DNA from: Moraxella osloensis
Lineage (GTDB): Bacteria; Pseudomonadota; Gammaproteobacteria; Pseudomonadales; Moraxellaceae
Length of the DNA: 64,000 nt
Assembly: GCF_001553955.1 (NCBI RefSeq)
Contig: NZ_CP014234.1
Location: 868,001-932,000, forward strand
Direction: 5' to 3'
Shown: positions 1-8,816 of the stretch, piece after piece
How positions within the stretch are numbered: the stretch's first letter is position 1
Layout of the letters: the number at the start of each line of letters is the position of its first letter
Position numbers and translations under genes: made by a program
The notes under the pieces: generated by a model
The model's input: only the letters and a program-made list of their open reading frames with translations
What the model was told of the DNA's origin: nothing
The model's database searches: none

Positions 1-1050
1 CGGTGAATTCAACTGTGTGGGGATGACCGCCATCTCTGAGTGATAAAGTGCTGGACGAATCAAATCATTCATCGCCGCATCGACAATGGCAAAATTTTTG
101 TGTTCGGTAGGTTTTAAAATATCCACGCGAGTCAACAATACGCCTGCATTGGCAACGATGCTACGACCTGGCTCTAGGTACAGGGTTAAGCCTAGAGTTT
201 TCAGTTTTGGTAACAGTAACTGCGCAAATTCTTCAATACTTGCAACGTCTTCGTCGATATACTGCACACCCAAGCCACCCCCCAAATCAATATGCTCAAG
301 CGCAATACCTTGCTTGGCAAGTGCGTGAATCATCTCAATGACTTTATCCAATGCATCCATAAAAGGCTGAACTTGGGTCAACTGCGAGCCAATATGGCAA
401 TCAATCCCAACGATTTTTAGGTGCGGTAAGTCATGGGCAATTTGGTAGATACGGGGCGCATCTTCATGGGTAATGCCGAATTTATTTTCTTTGAGCCCTG
501 TGGAGATATACGGATGGGTTTGCGCGTCGACATTGGGATTGACGCGTAGCGAAATAGGCGCTTGTTTTTGTAATTTGCCTGCCACGGCATTGATACGGTA
601 CAGCTCAGCTTCTGATTCGACATTAAAGCAAGCAATCCCTACTTCAAGGGCAGTGCGGATATCTTCGGCGGTTTTGCCAAGTCCTGAAAATACGATTTTT
701 TTGGGGTCACCACCTGCCGCCAAAACCCGCGCAAGCTCGCCCCCTGTGACGATATCAAACCCTGACCCTGCTTTGGCAAGTTCGTTTAATACAGCAAGGT
801 TACTATTGGCTTTTACCGCATAGCAAATCTGATGGTCAATCTCAGCAAAACTATCATCATAAGCTTGATAGGCTGCCAAAATCGCCTGCTGACTATACAC
901 ATAGGTCGGTGTGCCGAAGGTCTTTGCGATATCTGCAAGACTGACGCCATCCATCATCAAGGCATTGCCATCATAACTCAGAGCATTGATTGATTTGACG
1001 TGTTCGGTCGGGTTGATTGCTAAACTTGCGGCTGCATCATTAGTAATCAT
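1..1050 (-). CDS. lysA: Diaminopimelate decarboxylase (partial, C-terminus cut by window edge)
   Basis: LysA is a PLP enzyme that converts meso-diaminopimelate to L-lysine in the cytoplasm. The reading frame is open from the ATG at 1050 down to base 1, giving 350 codons of a family usually near 415 residues, so the last part lies outside the window. Early text reads TYVYSQQAI and then CYAVKANSN, which carries the lysine that binds PLP, followed by GFDIVTGGEL and later VGIDCHIGSQL, all typical of group IV decarboxylases. A strong GGAGGTAAAA ribosome site sits just before the ATG. The start overlaps the end of the upstream lptM gene by 11 bases, so the two are translationally coupled. The lptM-lysA order matches the lppL-lysA arrangement of Pseudomonas. 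Confidence 0.95.
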   Translation of the reverse strand, partial: MITNDAAASLAINPTEHVKSINALSYDGNALMMDGVSLADIAKTFGTPTYVYSQQAILAAYQAYDDSFAEIDHQICYAVKANSNLAVLNELAKAGSGFDIVTGGELARVLAAGGDPKKIVFSGLGKTAEDIRTALEVGIACFNVESEAELYRINAVAGKLQKQAPISLRVNPNVDAQTHPYISTGLKENKFGITHEDAPRIYQIAHDLPHLKIVGIDCHIGSQLTQVQPFMDALDKVIEMIHALAKQGIALEHIDLGGGLGVQYIDEDVASIEEFAQLLLPKLKTLGLTLYLEPGRSIVANAGVLLTRVDILKPTEHKNFAIVDAAMNDLIRPALYHSEMAVIPTQLNSP

Positions 1051-1369
1051 TTTTACCTCCAACCGATGGCACAGTTGGCACCGATGGCACAGATGGCACA
1101 GATGGCGTGGTCGCTGAGTGAGGCGCTGATTGCGGCGCTTGGGTTGCGTTATTGTCGATCATGACGTTGGGATCTTGGGTGTTGACATCAACTTTGGTAT
1201 CAGAGGCATTGGCAGTGGTGCTGGTCGGTTTGGCGGTCGCATCAACTACTTGTTGGCTATGGCTGCTCGGTAGGTACAATGCCCCTTTTTGCCCACATCC
1301 TGTCAGCACATGGGTTGCCAACATCACCATCAGCACGGCGATTGTTGGGGATAGTTTTGAAATTTGCAT
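1040..1369 (-). CDS. lptM: Small lipoprotein, LptM/LppL (YifL) family
   Basis: The 109-residue product has an N-terminal hydrophobic signal with lipobox VLTGC (Cys at about residue 25) followed by GQKGALYLP, the conserved short motif of the LptM (YifL) family. In E. coli LptM helps the LptD-LptE lipopolysaccharide translocon mature at the outer membrane; that role is family knowledge. The rest is a low-complexity Thr/Ser/Pro/Ala tail ending in repeats of Ser-Val-Pro. These are encoded by five tandem 9-bp units (1065-1109), so the tail length probably varies between strains. The gene overlaps the start of lysA, a neighbour seen across Pseudomonadales. The longer overlapping start near 1457 lacks the lipobox reading and is not supported. 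Confidence 0.8.
   Translation of the reverse strand: MQISKLSPTIAVLMVMLATHVLTGCGQKGALYLPSSHSQQVVDATAKPTSTTANASDTKVDVNTQDPNVMIDNNATQAPQSAPHSATTPSVPSVPSVPTVPSVGGKNDY
1065..1109. repeat. Five 9-bp tandem units inside lptM
   Basis: Five units resembling GATGGCACA run head to tail (two of them consecutive exact copies). The period keeps the reading frame and writes Ser-Val-Pro repeats in the lipoprotein tail. Confidence 0.8.
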
Positions 1370-1527
1370 GAATGCCCTTAATTTTAAGAATAAAAGTAAG
1401 TATAAAAATAAAATTTGCGATGGGGTTATTGTAGCTGTTTTTGCGTTTTATAAGCAATTATCTCACCTTATTTCTCACCTTATTAAAGATGAGCGTTAAA
1501 TCGATGATTTTTGTTAATTTTTCGTTT

Positions 1528-1557
1528 TTGTTAACGCTATCACTATTGTGGTATGCT
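1528..1557 (+). promoter_or_regulatory. Probable sigma-70 promoter of ackA
   Basis: TTGTTA at 1528-1533 and TATGCT at 1552-1557 are separated by 18 bp, and the -10 is extended (TG at 1549-1550). It lies in the 351-base gap between lptM and ackA. The rest of that gap is AT-rich, with two copies of TCTCACCTTAT near 1460-1480 and no gene. Confidence 0.5.
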
Positions 1558-1720
1558 TTTTTGCTATCGTGATGACAACAAAAATTTGGCAAAAAATTAC
1601 CACAATACAATTTTTTTAATCTACAATAAATTACTTAAGACAAGGATAGCTTAAAATTTAATCCAGTTAGGAAGGCGCTTGATGCAAGGAATGCACAAGA
1701 TCTTGTCTAAAGGAACAGCC

Positions 1721-2896
1721 ATGCAAAATCCGATCTTAGTACTTAATTGTGGGTCTTCATCAATCAAATACGCGTTATTAAGCAATGACAGCAGCGAGCG
1801 CGTTGCCGGTCTTGCGGAAAACTTGGGCTTAGATACGGCACGTATCAAACACACCGACCTCAATGGGGAAAAAGTCGAAATCTCTTTGGCAGGCGCCAAT
1901 CACCAATGGGCGCTGCAAAAAATATTAGGTTTATTAGCAGCTTACAAACCCGTTGCCGTGGGTCACCGTGTGGTGCATGGGGGACGTGAGTTTTCACATG
2001 CTGAAAAAGTCAATGACCATGTCTTGGCGGAAGTCAAACGGCTAAAAGTATTGGCGCCCCTGCATAACCCCGCCCATGCCTTAGGTATTGAAGCGGTGGA
2101 AAAAATCTACCCAGATTTACCGCAAGTGGTCGTGTTTGATACTGCCTTTCACCAAACCATGCCCGCCAAAGCCTACCGCTACGCCATTCCAAAAGATTTA
2201 TACAATGAGCATTATATCCGTCGCTATGGCTTTCATGGTAGCTCGCACGCCTATGTCAGCCACCGCGCTGATAGCCTAACCCCTCACAACCAAGCCAATG
2301 GTTGGATTACAGTGCATTTGGGCAATGGTTGCTCGTTAACCGCCGTATATGATGGCAAAAGCTTGGACACCAGCATGGGTCTGACCCCGCTGGAAGGCGT
2401 GGTCATGGGTACGCGCAGTGGTGATGTTGACCCAAGTTTGCATATTCACTTACACCGTATTTTGGGCTATAGCCTTGACCAAATTGATACAATTTTAAAT
2501 AAACAAAGCGGGTTGTTGGGCATTTCAGGTATCTCAAGTGACATGCGCACGGTGGAGCAAGCCGCCAACGAAGGCAACGAAGATGCCAAACTTGCCATCG
2601 AAATTTTCTGTTATAAAGCCGCTCGTTATATCGCCTCTCTCAGCTGTGCGTTACCGACCTTTACTGGCTTGGTATTTACCGGGGGTATCGGTGAAAACAG
2701 CGCCTCAATTCGCCAAAAAATCTTACAAAACTTGCCGCATTTTGGCATCAAAGCGAACCTTGACAAGAATGCCGAGCTCTCTCGCGGTGCCGAAGGTAGC
2801 TTCCACCAAGCCGATAGCCTACTGCAATTGTGGGTGATTCCGACCGATGAAGAATACCAAATCGCCAAAGAAACCAAAGAAGTCTTGGGTTTATAG
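1721..2896 (+). CDS. ackA: Acetate kinase
   Basis: AckA transfers phosphate between acetyl phosphate and ADP, forming acetate and ATP; with Pta it makes the overflow/acetate-activation pathway. The 391-residue product opens with ILVLNCGSSSIKYALL, the N-terminal phosphate-binding signature, and carries GHRVVHGG, the FDTAFH and YGFHGSSH segments with active-site residues, HLGNGCS and the FTGGIGENS signature. The ATG at 1721 is chosen over 1679 because it has AAGGAACAGCC in front and starts directly at the conserved fold. It is followed by a hairpin and then pta 64 bases later, so the two are probably cotranscribed with partial termination between them. Confidence 0.97.
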   Translation: MQNPILVLNCGSSSIKYALLSNDSSERVAGLAENLGLDTARIKHTDLNGEKVEISLAGANHQWALQKILGLLAAYKPVAVGHRVVHGGREFSHAEKVNDHVLAEVKRLKVLAPLHNPAHALGIEAVEKIYPDLPQVVVFDTAFHQTMPAKAYRYAIPKDLYNEHYIRRYGFHGSSHAYVSHRADSLTPHNQANGWITVHLGNGCSLTAVYDGKSLDTSMGLTPLEGVVMGTRSGDVDPSLHIHLHRILGYSLDQIDTILNKQSGLLGISGISSDMRTVEQAANEGNEDAKLAIEIFCYKAARYIASLSCALPTFTGLVFTGGIGENSASIRQKILQNLPHFGIKANLDKNAELSRGAEGSFHQADSLLQLWVIPTDEEYQIAKETKEVLGL

Positions 2897-2904
2897 ACCC
2901 TCTC

Positions 2905-2930
2905 ACCCTGACGCCTCATCAGGGTTTTTA
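2905..2930 (+). terminator. Hairpin terminator/attenuator between ackA and pta
   Basis: CCCTGA (2906-2911) pairs with TCAGGG (2919-2924) and is followed by TTTTT. Its place inside the ackA-pta unit suggests it lowers pta transcription rather than ending the unit. Confidence 0.7.
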
Positions 2931-2960
2931 GTTTGAATAAAACAACAAATAGGAACTATC

Positions 2961-5120
2961 ATGCAAACGATTTTATTTGTGCCTACCAGTAGCGGCATTG
3001 GCTTGACCTCAGCTTGTTTGGGTTTTATCCGTGCGCTCGATTATATCGGGCTAAAAGCAGGATTTTTAAAACCTTTTAGCCAAAATATCACTGCCAATCA
3101 TGAGAGTGATGACAGCTCAAATGTGCTTGCAAAACATGCCTTTAACTTAAACCCGCCACCCTCCATTGGCCGTAGCCGCTTAGAGCGCATGATTGGGGAT
3201 GGTCAGTTAGATGACTTGATGGAAGAAGTGGTTGCCATGCACCAAACATTGGCTGACCAATATGACGTTATCGTCTGTGAAGGTCTGGCTGCTGACAATG
3301 ATTCAAGTTATGCAGAATTGGTGAATTTAGCCATCGTCAACGCGCTAGATGCCAAAGTCATCTTGGTCAGTAGTGGCGATATTGCAAGTCCTGATAGTTT
3401 GGCAGATAAGCTAGATATTTTTGCCCGTGATTTTGGCGGCATGGCAAGCGAGCGCACGTTAGGCACGATTTTGATGCGCGTCAAAAACGTGGACAACCAC
3501 TATGATGAAGCACCCGTCGCCCCGGGTAAAGCCAAAGTTGATTTGGCAGCTGAGCAGTTACAGGCGATTAAATCCCACTCCCCTTATTTTGACTCCGATA
3601 AATTTCGCTTGATTGGCGTGGTGCCTTTTAGCAATGCCTTAAGTGTCCCCCGTACCTGGGACGTGGCTCGTGAGCTTGACGCCAAATGGCTCAATGAAGG
3701 TGACGCCAAAAACCGCCGTGTGCTCAAGACTTTACTGGTTGCGCGTACCGTTGCCAATATTGGAGATTCTTTTACCCGTGGCAACTTACTGGTGACCGCA
3801 GGCGACCGTGATGATTTGATTTTGGCGACTGCGCTTAGCACCATGAATGGTGTGCCGCTAGCAGGTCTTATTCTGACAGGCGGCATCATGCCAAACCAAA
3901 AAATTATCAATCTGTGTCGCCCCGCGCTAAAAACGGGGATTCCTGTGATGCTGGTTGACACTGACAGCTTTGATACTGTCATCAAACTTAACCACATCAG
4001 CCATGAAATCCCCGCAGATGATACCACTCGCGCCAGTGAAGTCGCCGATTTTGTCGCCGCGCATTTGGATTTGGACTGGATCAAAGCCACTTTTAGTCAA
4101 GGTAACAACAACCGCAAACTCTCCCCTGCGGCTTTTCGCTATACCTTGGTCAAAAAAGCCCAAGCTGCCAAAAAAACCATCGTACTGCCTGAAGGCACTG
4201 AGCCCCGTACCGTTGAAGCGGCGGTCATCTGTCAGACTCGTGGTATTGCCCATTGTATCTTACTTGCCAAACGCAGTGAGGTCGAAGAGGTTGCCAAGAA
4301 CTTGGGGCTCACCCTACCTGAAGGCCTGCAGATTCTTGACCCAGAGAATTTGATTGACAAGTACGTCAAACCTATGGTTGAGCGCCGTAAAGGCAAACTC
4401 GATGAGCTGCAAGCCCATGAACAGCTCAAAGACACCGTCGTGCTGGGTACGATGATGCTGTACTTGGGTGAAGTCGATGGTCTGGTATCTGGCGCTGTAC
4501 ATACCACCGCCAATACTGTGCGCCCGGCGTTTCAGTTAATTAAAACAGCACCTCAGTACTCGCTGGTATCGTCGATTTTCTTTATGCTCCTGCCTGAGCA
4601 AGTGGTGGTGTATGGTGACTGTGCCATCAACCCAGACCCTACCGCAGAACAGCTGGCTGAAATCGCCCTACAATCCGCCCAATCTGCCAAAGCGTTTGGT
4701 ATCGAACCCAAAGTTGCCATGATTAGTTACTCGACAGGGACATCAGGTGAAGGTGCGGACGTGGATAAAGTGCGTCAAGCCACCGAAATCGCCAAAGCCA
4801 AAGCGGCTGAGATGGGCATGGCTGGTTTGCTCATTGATGGTCCGTTACAATATGACGCTGCCAGTGTCGCAAGCGTGGCAAAGTCCAAAGCGCCAAATTC
4901 TCCAGTGGCAGGTCAAGCCAATGTGTTTATCTTCCCAGATTTGAACACAGGCAATACCACTTATAAAGCGGTGCAGCGCTCTGCTAACGTGGTGAGCATC
5001 GGTCCTATCCTACAAGGCTTAAATAAGCCTGTGAATGACTTGTCGCGTGGCGCCTTGGTTGAAGATATTGTCTATACCATTGCGGTCACAGCCGTTCAAG
5101 CCGCTAGCAGTGAGTTTTAA
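2961..5120 (+). CDS. pta: Phosphate acetyltransferase, long form
   Basis: Pta interconverts acetyl-CoA plus phosphate with acetyl phosphate plus CoA. The 719-residue product is the long proteobacterial form. An N-terminal P-loop-like BioD/DRTGG regulatory half (opening with ILFVPTSSGIGLTS) occupies about residues 1-380, and the catalytic PTA_PTB domain runs from about 387 to the end, starting near IVLPEGTEPRT and containing VSGAVHTTANT and SYSTGTSGEG. A ribosome site ATAGGAACT precedes the ATG. It follows ackA on the same strand and ends at a strong terminator. Confidence 0.96.
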   Translation: MQTILFVPTSSGIGLTSACLGFIRALDYIGLKAGFLKPFSQNITANHESDDSSNVLAKHAFNLNPPPSIGRSRLERMIGDGQLDDLMEEVVAMHQTLADQYDVIVCEGLAADNDSSYAELVNLAIVNALDAKVILVSSGDIASPDSLADKLDIFARDFGGMASERTLGTILMRVKNVDNHYDEAPVAPGKAKVDLAAEQLQAIKSHSPYFDSDKFRLIGVVPFSNALSVPRTWDVARELDAKWLNEGDAKNRRVLKTLLVARTVANIGDSFTRGNLLVTAGDRDDLILATALSTMNGVPLAGLILTGGIMPNQKIINLCRPALKTGIPVMLVDTDSFDTVIKLNHISHEIPADDTTRASEVADFVAAHLDLDWIKATFSQGNNNRKLSPAAFRYTLVKKAQAAKKTIVLPEGTEPRTVEAAVICQTRGIAHCILLAKRSEVEEVAKNLGLTLPEGLQILDPENLIDKYVKPMVERRKGKLDELQAHEQLKDTVVLGTMMLYLGEVDGLVSGAVHTTANTVRPAFQLIKTAPQYSLVSSIFFMLLPEQVVVYGDCAINPDPTAEQLAEIALQSAQSAKAFGIEPKVAMISYSTGTSGEGADVDKVRQATEIAKAKAAEMGMAGLLIDGPLQYDAASVASVAKSKAPNSPVAGQANVFIFPDLNTGNTTYKAVQRSANVVSIGPILQGLNKPVNDLSRGALVEDIVYTIAVTAVQAASSEF

Positions 5121-5132
5121 GCTTTTATGTTT

Positions 5133-5163
5133 AAAAAAAGGTGAGTGTCAAACTCACCTTTTT
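5133..5163 (+). terminator. Intrinsic terminator after pta
   Basis: GGTGAGT (5140-5146) and ACTCACC (5152-5158) form a perfect stem with a 5-base loop, preceded by seven A and followed by five T, so it can act on both strands. Confidence 0.85.
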
Positions 5164-5288
5164 GTTGTCTATCGCCATTGCCTGTCACACAGGATATCAG
5201 CTTAAATGCAAGGCTACTGTTCCAACACTCGCCTATTTTTCGCTGAATAGGCTATTTTCCCACCACTAAGTTAGTGCGCCACAATCTG

Positions 5289-5318
5289 TTATGCCCAAAA
5301 ATTGCTTTATGGTAAAAT
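5289..5318 (+). promoter_or_regulatory. Probable promoter of nadD
   Basis: An extended -10 TGGTAAAAT ends at 5318, with a weak -35 (TTATGC, 5289-5294) 18 bp upstream. The 324-base gap 5121-5444 holds only the pta terminator and this site. Confidence 0.4.
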
Positions 5319-5444
5319 GTCGCACGAAGTGATTTTTGTGCGCAATGTGCCGACCGATGAACCACCAAACCAACCGTAAGATGCGTCAATGATGATGAAG
5401 GATTTTAGTTTTCTTTGCCCCAACTTTGAATTAGGCGTGTGATT

Positions 5445-6254
5445 ATGACAATGCCTCGCTGTATTCGTGTCTGGTTGGGCGGCTCATTTGATCCGGTACA
5501 TTTGGCGCATTTACAGATGATTACGCATGTGTACCATGAGCTCATGTGTGCCTTCCCCAATGTTGATATCATCGCCAAATTACTGCCCACGGCAGGTTCG
5601 CCCTTAAAAACCCAGCCAACTTCCAACCAGCAGCGCCTTCAAATGCTTGCGCTTGCGATTGACGATGTGCCTTTTTTGTCGATTGATGAGACTGAGCTGC
5701 AGTGTCAGCCACCTGTGTATAGCTTTCATACCTTGAATGAGTTTAAACAGCGTTACCCCAATGACCTACTGATTTTTGTCCTCGGACAAGACAGTGTTGA
5801 ACAACTTGATAGGTGGTATCGCGGCTTTGAGCTACTTTCGTTGACCAATCTATGGGTGCTACCCCGTCCTGCCTTGGGCAGCCGCAGCCTTAGCCCCAAT
5901 TTAAGCCACAATTTAAGCCCCACTTTAAACCACAATTTAAACCACGCTTTAGACAAAAATTTGAACCAAAATGCTTTCGCCAATACAGATAAAACCCCTA
6001 GTATCAATTCTAGTATCAATATTGATAATCGGTTAGTGCCTTTTATCATTCATTCGCCAAAAGACTTGATAAATCAAACTACTAACCATATTTATATTGA
6101 TAAGTTTGTCGTGCCTGATATCGCCAGTCGTGATATCAGAGCTTGGCTATACAGCGCAGAAGCGCGGCAACGACAGCAAGCGCGGCTAAGTTTACCGAGT
6201 CAAGTTTATCAGTATATTGTTGAGCATCAGTTATATGCCCCACATGTAGCCTGA
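5445..6254 (+). CDS. nadD: Nicotinate-nucleotide adenylyltransferase
   Basis: NadD adenylates nicotinate mononucleotide to deamido-NAD in NAD synthesis. The protein opens with LGGSFDPVHLAHL, the nucleotidyltransferase Rossmann signature, has VLGQDSVEQLDRWYRG in the middle, and near the end IASRDIR, equivalent to the ISSTxIR motif. At 269 residues it is roughly 50 longer than usual. The excess is a low-complexity insert at about residues 148-190 made of four-residue repeats (NLSH, NLNH and similar) coded by 12-bp tandem units. I place the start at 5445 (AGG 9 bases upstream) instead of the GTG at 5439; 5451 is also possible. It is paired with rsfS, as in many Gammaproteobacteria. Confidence 0.9.
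   Translation: MTMPRCIRVWLGGSFDPVHLAHLQMITHVYHELMCAFPNVDIIAKLLPTAGSPLKTQPTSNQQRLQMLALAIDDVPFLSIDETELQCQPPVYSFHTLNEFKQRYPNDLLIFVLGQDSVEQLDRWYRGFELLSLTNLWVLPRPALGSRSLSPNLSHNLSPTLNHNLNHALDKNLNQNAFANTDKTPSINSSINIDNRLVPFIIHSPKDLINQTTNHIYIDKFVVPDIASRDIRAWLYSAEARQRQQARLSLPSQVYQYIVEHQLYAPHVA
5892..5975. repeat. 12-bp minisatellite inside nadD
   Basis: About seven tandem 12-bp units resembling AGCCACAATTTA, the first five well conserved and the last two diverged. The period keeps frame and produces a tetrapeptide repeat in NadD. Confidence 0.85.
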
Positions 6255-6294
6255 CGTTGATTTACATTTTTTGGTAACTTGTTCGTTAGATTTT

Positions 6295-6303
6295 TGTTAA
6301 AAT
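6295..6303 (+). promoter_or_regulatory. Extended -10 upstream of rsfS
   Basis: TGTTAAAAT fits an extended -10 element; no clear -35 is present at the right distance. It would give rsfS its own transcript. Confidence 0.4.
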
Positions 6304-6349
6304 AGGGTACTTTTTTTAGGATTGTCATGATCCTATTTTAAGCTACCCT
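6304..6349 (+). other. Nested stem-loops in rsfS leader
   Basis: AGGGTA (6304-6309) pairs with TACCCT (6344-6349) around an inner stem TAGGAT (6317-6322)/ATCCTA (6330-6335). It could be a leader RNA structure or a weak nadD terminator. Confidence 0.4.
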
Positions 6350-6393
6350 TATAACCCAATCATTATGACCCAATCCATGGAATCCACGCATTT

Positions 6394-6795
6394 ATGACCG
6401 ATACCCAATTTGCTAGTTTAGTCAATCAACACCCTGCCCACCAACAGTTAACCACTTGCCTTGACATCGTTCAAGATGCCTTGGATGATTTAAAAGCCAA
6501 AAACATTACCGTACTCGATGTTGCTGATATGACTGAAGTCATGGAGCGTATCGTGATTGCCGAAGGGACATCGACCCGCCACCTTAAAGCGGTTGCCGAC
6601 CATGTCGCGATGAAAGCGAAGCAAGCAGGGTTTAATCCGATTGGTGTGGAAGGTCAAGGCACCAGTGATTGGACCTTGATTGATTTGGGCGCTGTGGTGG
6701 TGCATGTGATGATGCCACAAGCCCGCACATTTTATGACCTAGAAGGCTTATGGCAAGGTGAATCGCAGCGCGAGCGTATCGAGAAAACGTCATAG
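6394..6795 (+). CDS. rsfS: Ribosome silencing factor RsfS
   Basis: RsfS binds ribosomal protein L14 (uL14) and blocks joining of the subunits, lowering translation under starvation. The 133-residue product shows the family core: the conserved KAKNITVLDV strand, IVIAEGTSTRH, GQGTSDWTLIDLG and VVVHVMMPQARTFYDLEGLW. The last is the strongly conserved end of the domain. Its length is a little above the usual 105-120, with a short N-terminal addition. It lies downstream of nadD, its usual partner, and ends at a bidirectional terminator. Confidence 0.95.
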   Translation: MTDTQFASLVNQHPAHQQLTTCLDIVQDALDDLKAKNITVLDVADMTEVMERIVIAEGTSTRHLKAVADHVAMKAKQAGFNPIGVEGQGTSDWTLIDLGAVVVHVMMPQARTFYDLEGLWQGESQRERIEKTS

Positions 6796-6881
6796 TGTAG
6801 TCTATAGCTTAGTTTAGTCTATACTATGCTATACAAGCTATGGCTATACAAACTATGCGTTATCAACTAAGCGCTACAACC

Positions 6882-6912
6882 AAATGGGTAAACCAGTTTT
6901 ACCCATTTTTTT
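6882..6912. terminator. Bidirectional terminator between rsfS and efeU
   Basis: AAATGGGTAAA (6882-6892) pairs with TTTACCCATTT (6898-6908) and is followed by T on the plus strand. It serves rsfS and probably the converging efeU. Confidence 0.85.
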
Positions 6913-6939
6913 ATGACGTTAATTTTCTTTGGTGAAAAG

Positions 6940-8736
6940 TTATGCCAATGCAGCCGTTTGCTGACGTTGATGGTTTTTCATCCAAAGATTGATACCGATA
7001 AGGATAACAATATAGCCAATTTGTGCCAAAAATGTCTGTAGTGTCGGGTAAAATCCTAGCCATTCAATCGCTGGCAAGCCGCTCATGGCAGTCATCGGTA
7101 GATATCCCGTCAATTGCAGCGCGTGCAGACTGACACCTAAAATCTTAAAGCCCAGTAGGTAAATTACCCAAGTTAACAGTTTAAACAACTGTGGAATCGG
7201 TAATTTGACCGAGGTTTTTAGCATCACCCAAGCCACTGCTGCCAGTGCTACAAGCGCCAAACCAATCCCGGTTAAAAAATTACTCATGCTGATATTGGGT
7301 AATATACCGACATAAAACAATATGGTCTCTGCGCCTTCTCGAAACACGGATAAAAAGCTCAATCCAAATAACGACACAAAGCTGCCTGCCGTCATGGCTT
7401 GCCCCATATGACGCTTGATATAAGCGTTCCATGATTGCACGGATGATTTGCTATGCAGCCATGCCCCAATGCCAATCATCATAATGACCGCAACGATGCC
7501 AATGACCCCTTCAAACATCTCACGATTGGCGGCAGAAGTCACCGCAGGGAATAATAGCTGTAATGCCATCGCGCCTGCGATACTGGCAAGTAAGCCAAAA
7601 GCGACACCAGCATACACCCATTTTTTGGCTTTGACTTGTTTGGCAGCGGTTAAAGCCGATAATAGCGAGATGACAATCAATAAGGCTTCCAACCCTTCTC
7701 GAAGCAAAATCAGCATCGAGTCAACCGCGGTATATTGCGCTGTTGGATTAATTGCTGCCAATTCATTAATAATCGATTGCAGTGTTTGCTGCTGTTTAGG
7801 GTCTTGTCCCTTCGCCATGACTAATGGAATTTGACTTTCCACCCGATTATATAGACTGGGGTTACGGGTGCTGACATCGCCTTCGACCGTTGGCCATATA
7901 CTAATAAACTCGCCTAACTTGGCTTGACCCGTCGCTGCATCGTTTGTTTTAAACGCTTGTAAACCATCGCGCAGTAACTGGATACTATCTGCCAAGGTGA
8001 CGGTTTGTGTGGTTTGTACAGCGGCTACGTCACCCTTGTTATAACTGTCGATGGCGTCTTTTAGGGCGGCAGATTGGGTTTTGATTTGCGCCATGTTGAT
8101 GGGTTGGGTTTCAATCGCCACTCGCATCAGCGCCATGGATGTTTCGATTTTGCCGTAATGCCCCATACTGGTATTGCGTACGACCCGCTCATTCCCTAGC
8201 CAAACTGCATTAAACTGGTTGTAAGCCGCCCGTAACGCTTCGACATCTGTCGCTGCTGCACGTTGTATGACTTGATTAAGGTTGTCATACGCCGGTACCA
8301 TTTTTTTGGCAAACTCTTTTCGCTTCGCGCTGTAATCTACCGGGTTTTGCTCTTTTTCAAAGGCATATAACGCATTTGACACGGCTGATAAATTGGCTTC
8401 TGTGGGGTTGCTGATGGCTTGCCCAATCGCTTGGCTTGTCTGTTGCCCAAGTGTGGAATTTTTTGCCGTTGCATCTATGGCATCAAAGGCTGTTTGAATT
8501 TGTAGAAGGGTGTCCTTGGCTTTTGGGATATCATTGGCTTTAATTGCCGCCATCGCGTCTGATAGCTTGATAAAAATAGGGCTTAAATTCAGCTTTTTGC
8601 TGGCTGATTGACTGGCTTGCGTCGCTATCTGCGCACTTGCAGGCGTTGGTTGCTGCGCTTGTAAGCCTTGGCTGGTGATGAGCAGCGAACTTGCTAGACC
8701 AAAACTTAGCAAGGTTTTTTGGGTGATGTTTTTCAT
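6940..8736 (-). CDS. efeU: FTR1-family iron permease with large extracytoplasmic N-terminal domain
   Basis: This is the membrane permease of an EfeUOB-type iron uptake system. The C-terminal part (about residues 338-590) has some seven membrane helices and both iron-binding motifs of the Ftr1 family, REGLE at 346-350 and REGAE at 466-470. Classic EfeU is about 276 residues; here a signal peptide (residues 1-28) is followed by about 300 residues of soluble helical sequence predicted to lie in the periplasm. Such fused FTR1 proteins are known in bacteria, but the role of the extra domain is not clear to me. It is the last gene of the leftward efeO-efeB-efeU operon. The efeB-efeU gap contains imperfect AACCGTCTATTT repeats, and the ribosome site is weak. 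Confidence 0.88.
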   Translation of the reverse strand: MKNITQKTLLSFGLASSLLITSQGLQAQQPTPASAQIATQASQSASKKLNLSPIFIKLSDAMAAIKANDIPKAKDTLLQIQTAFDAIDATAKNSTLGQQTSQAIGQAISNPTEANLSAVSNALYAFEKEQNPVDYSAKRKEFAKKMVPAYDNLNQVIQRAAATDVEALRAAYNQFNAVWLGNERVVRNTSMGHYGKIETSMALMRVAIETQPINMAQIKTQSAALKDAIDSYNKGDVAAVQTTQTVTLADSIQLLRDGLQAFKTNDAATGQAKLGEFISIWPTVEGDVSTRNPSLYNRVESQIPLVMAKGQDPKQQQTLQSIINELAAINPTAQYTAVDSMLILLREGLEALLIVISLLSALTAAKQVKAKKWVYAGVAFGLLASIAGAMALQLLFPAVTSAANREMFEGVIGIVAVIMMIGIGAWLHSKSSVQSWNAYIKRHMGQAMTAGSFVSLFGLSFLSVFREGAETILFYVGILPNISMSNFLTGIGLALVALAAVAWVMLKTSVKLPIPQLFKLLTWVIYLLGFKILGVSLHALQLTGYLPMTAMSGLPAIEWLGFYPTLQTFLAQIGYIVILIGINLWMKNHQRQQTAALA

Positions 8737-8816
8737 GAGTAACTTTTTAACCGTCTATTTAACCGTCTACTTTTAAGCGTGTGTGTTGAACCATCTATTT
8801 TTAACTCATATTAACC

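Noticed and set aside
3584-4090. 168-residue minus-strand frame inside pta
   Set aside because: Antisense shadow of pta with Ser/Arg-rich low-complexity translation and no ribosome site.
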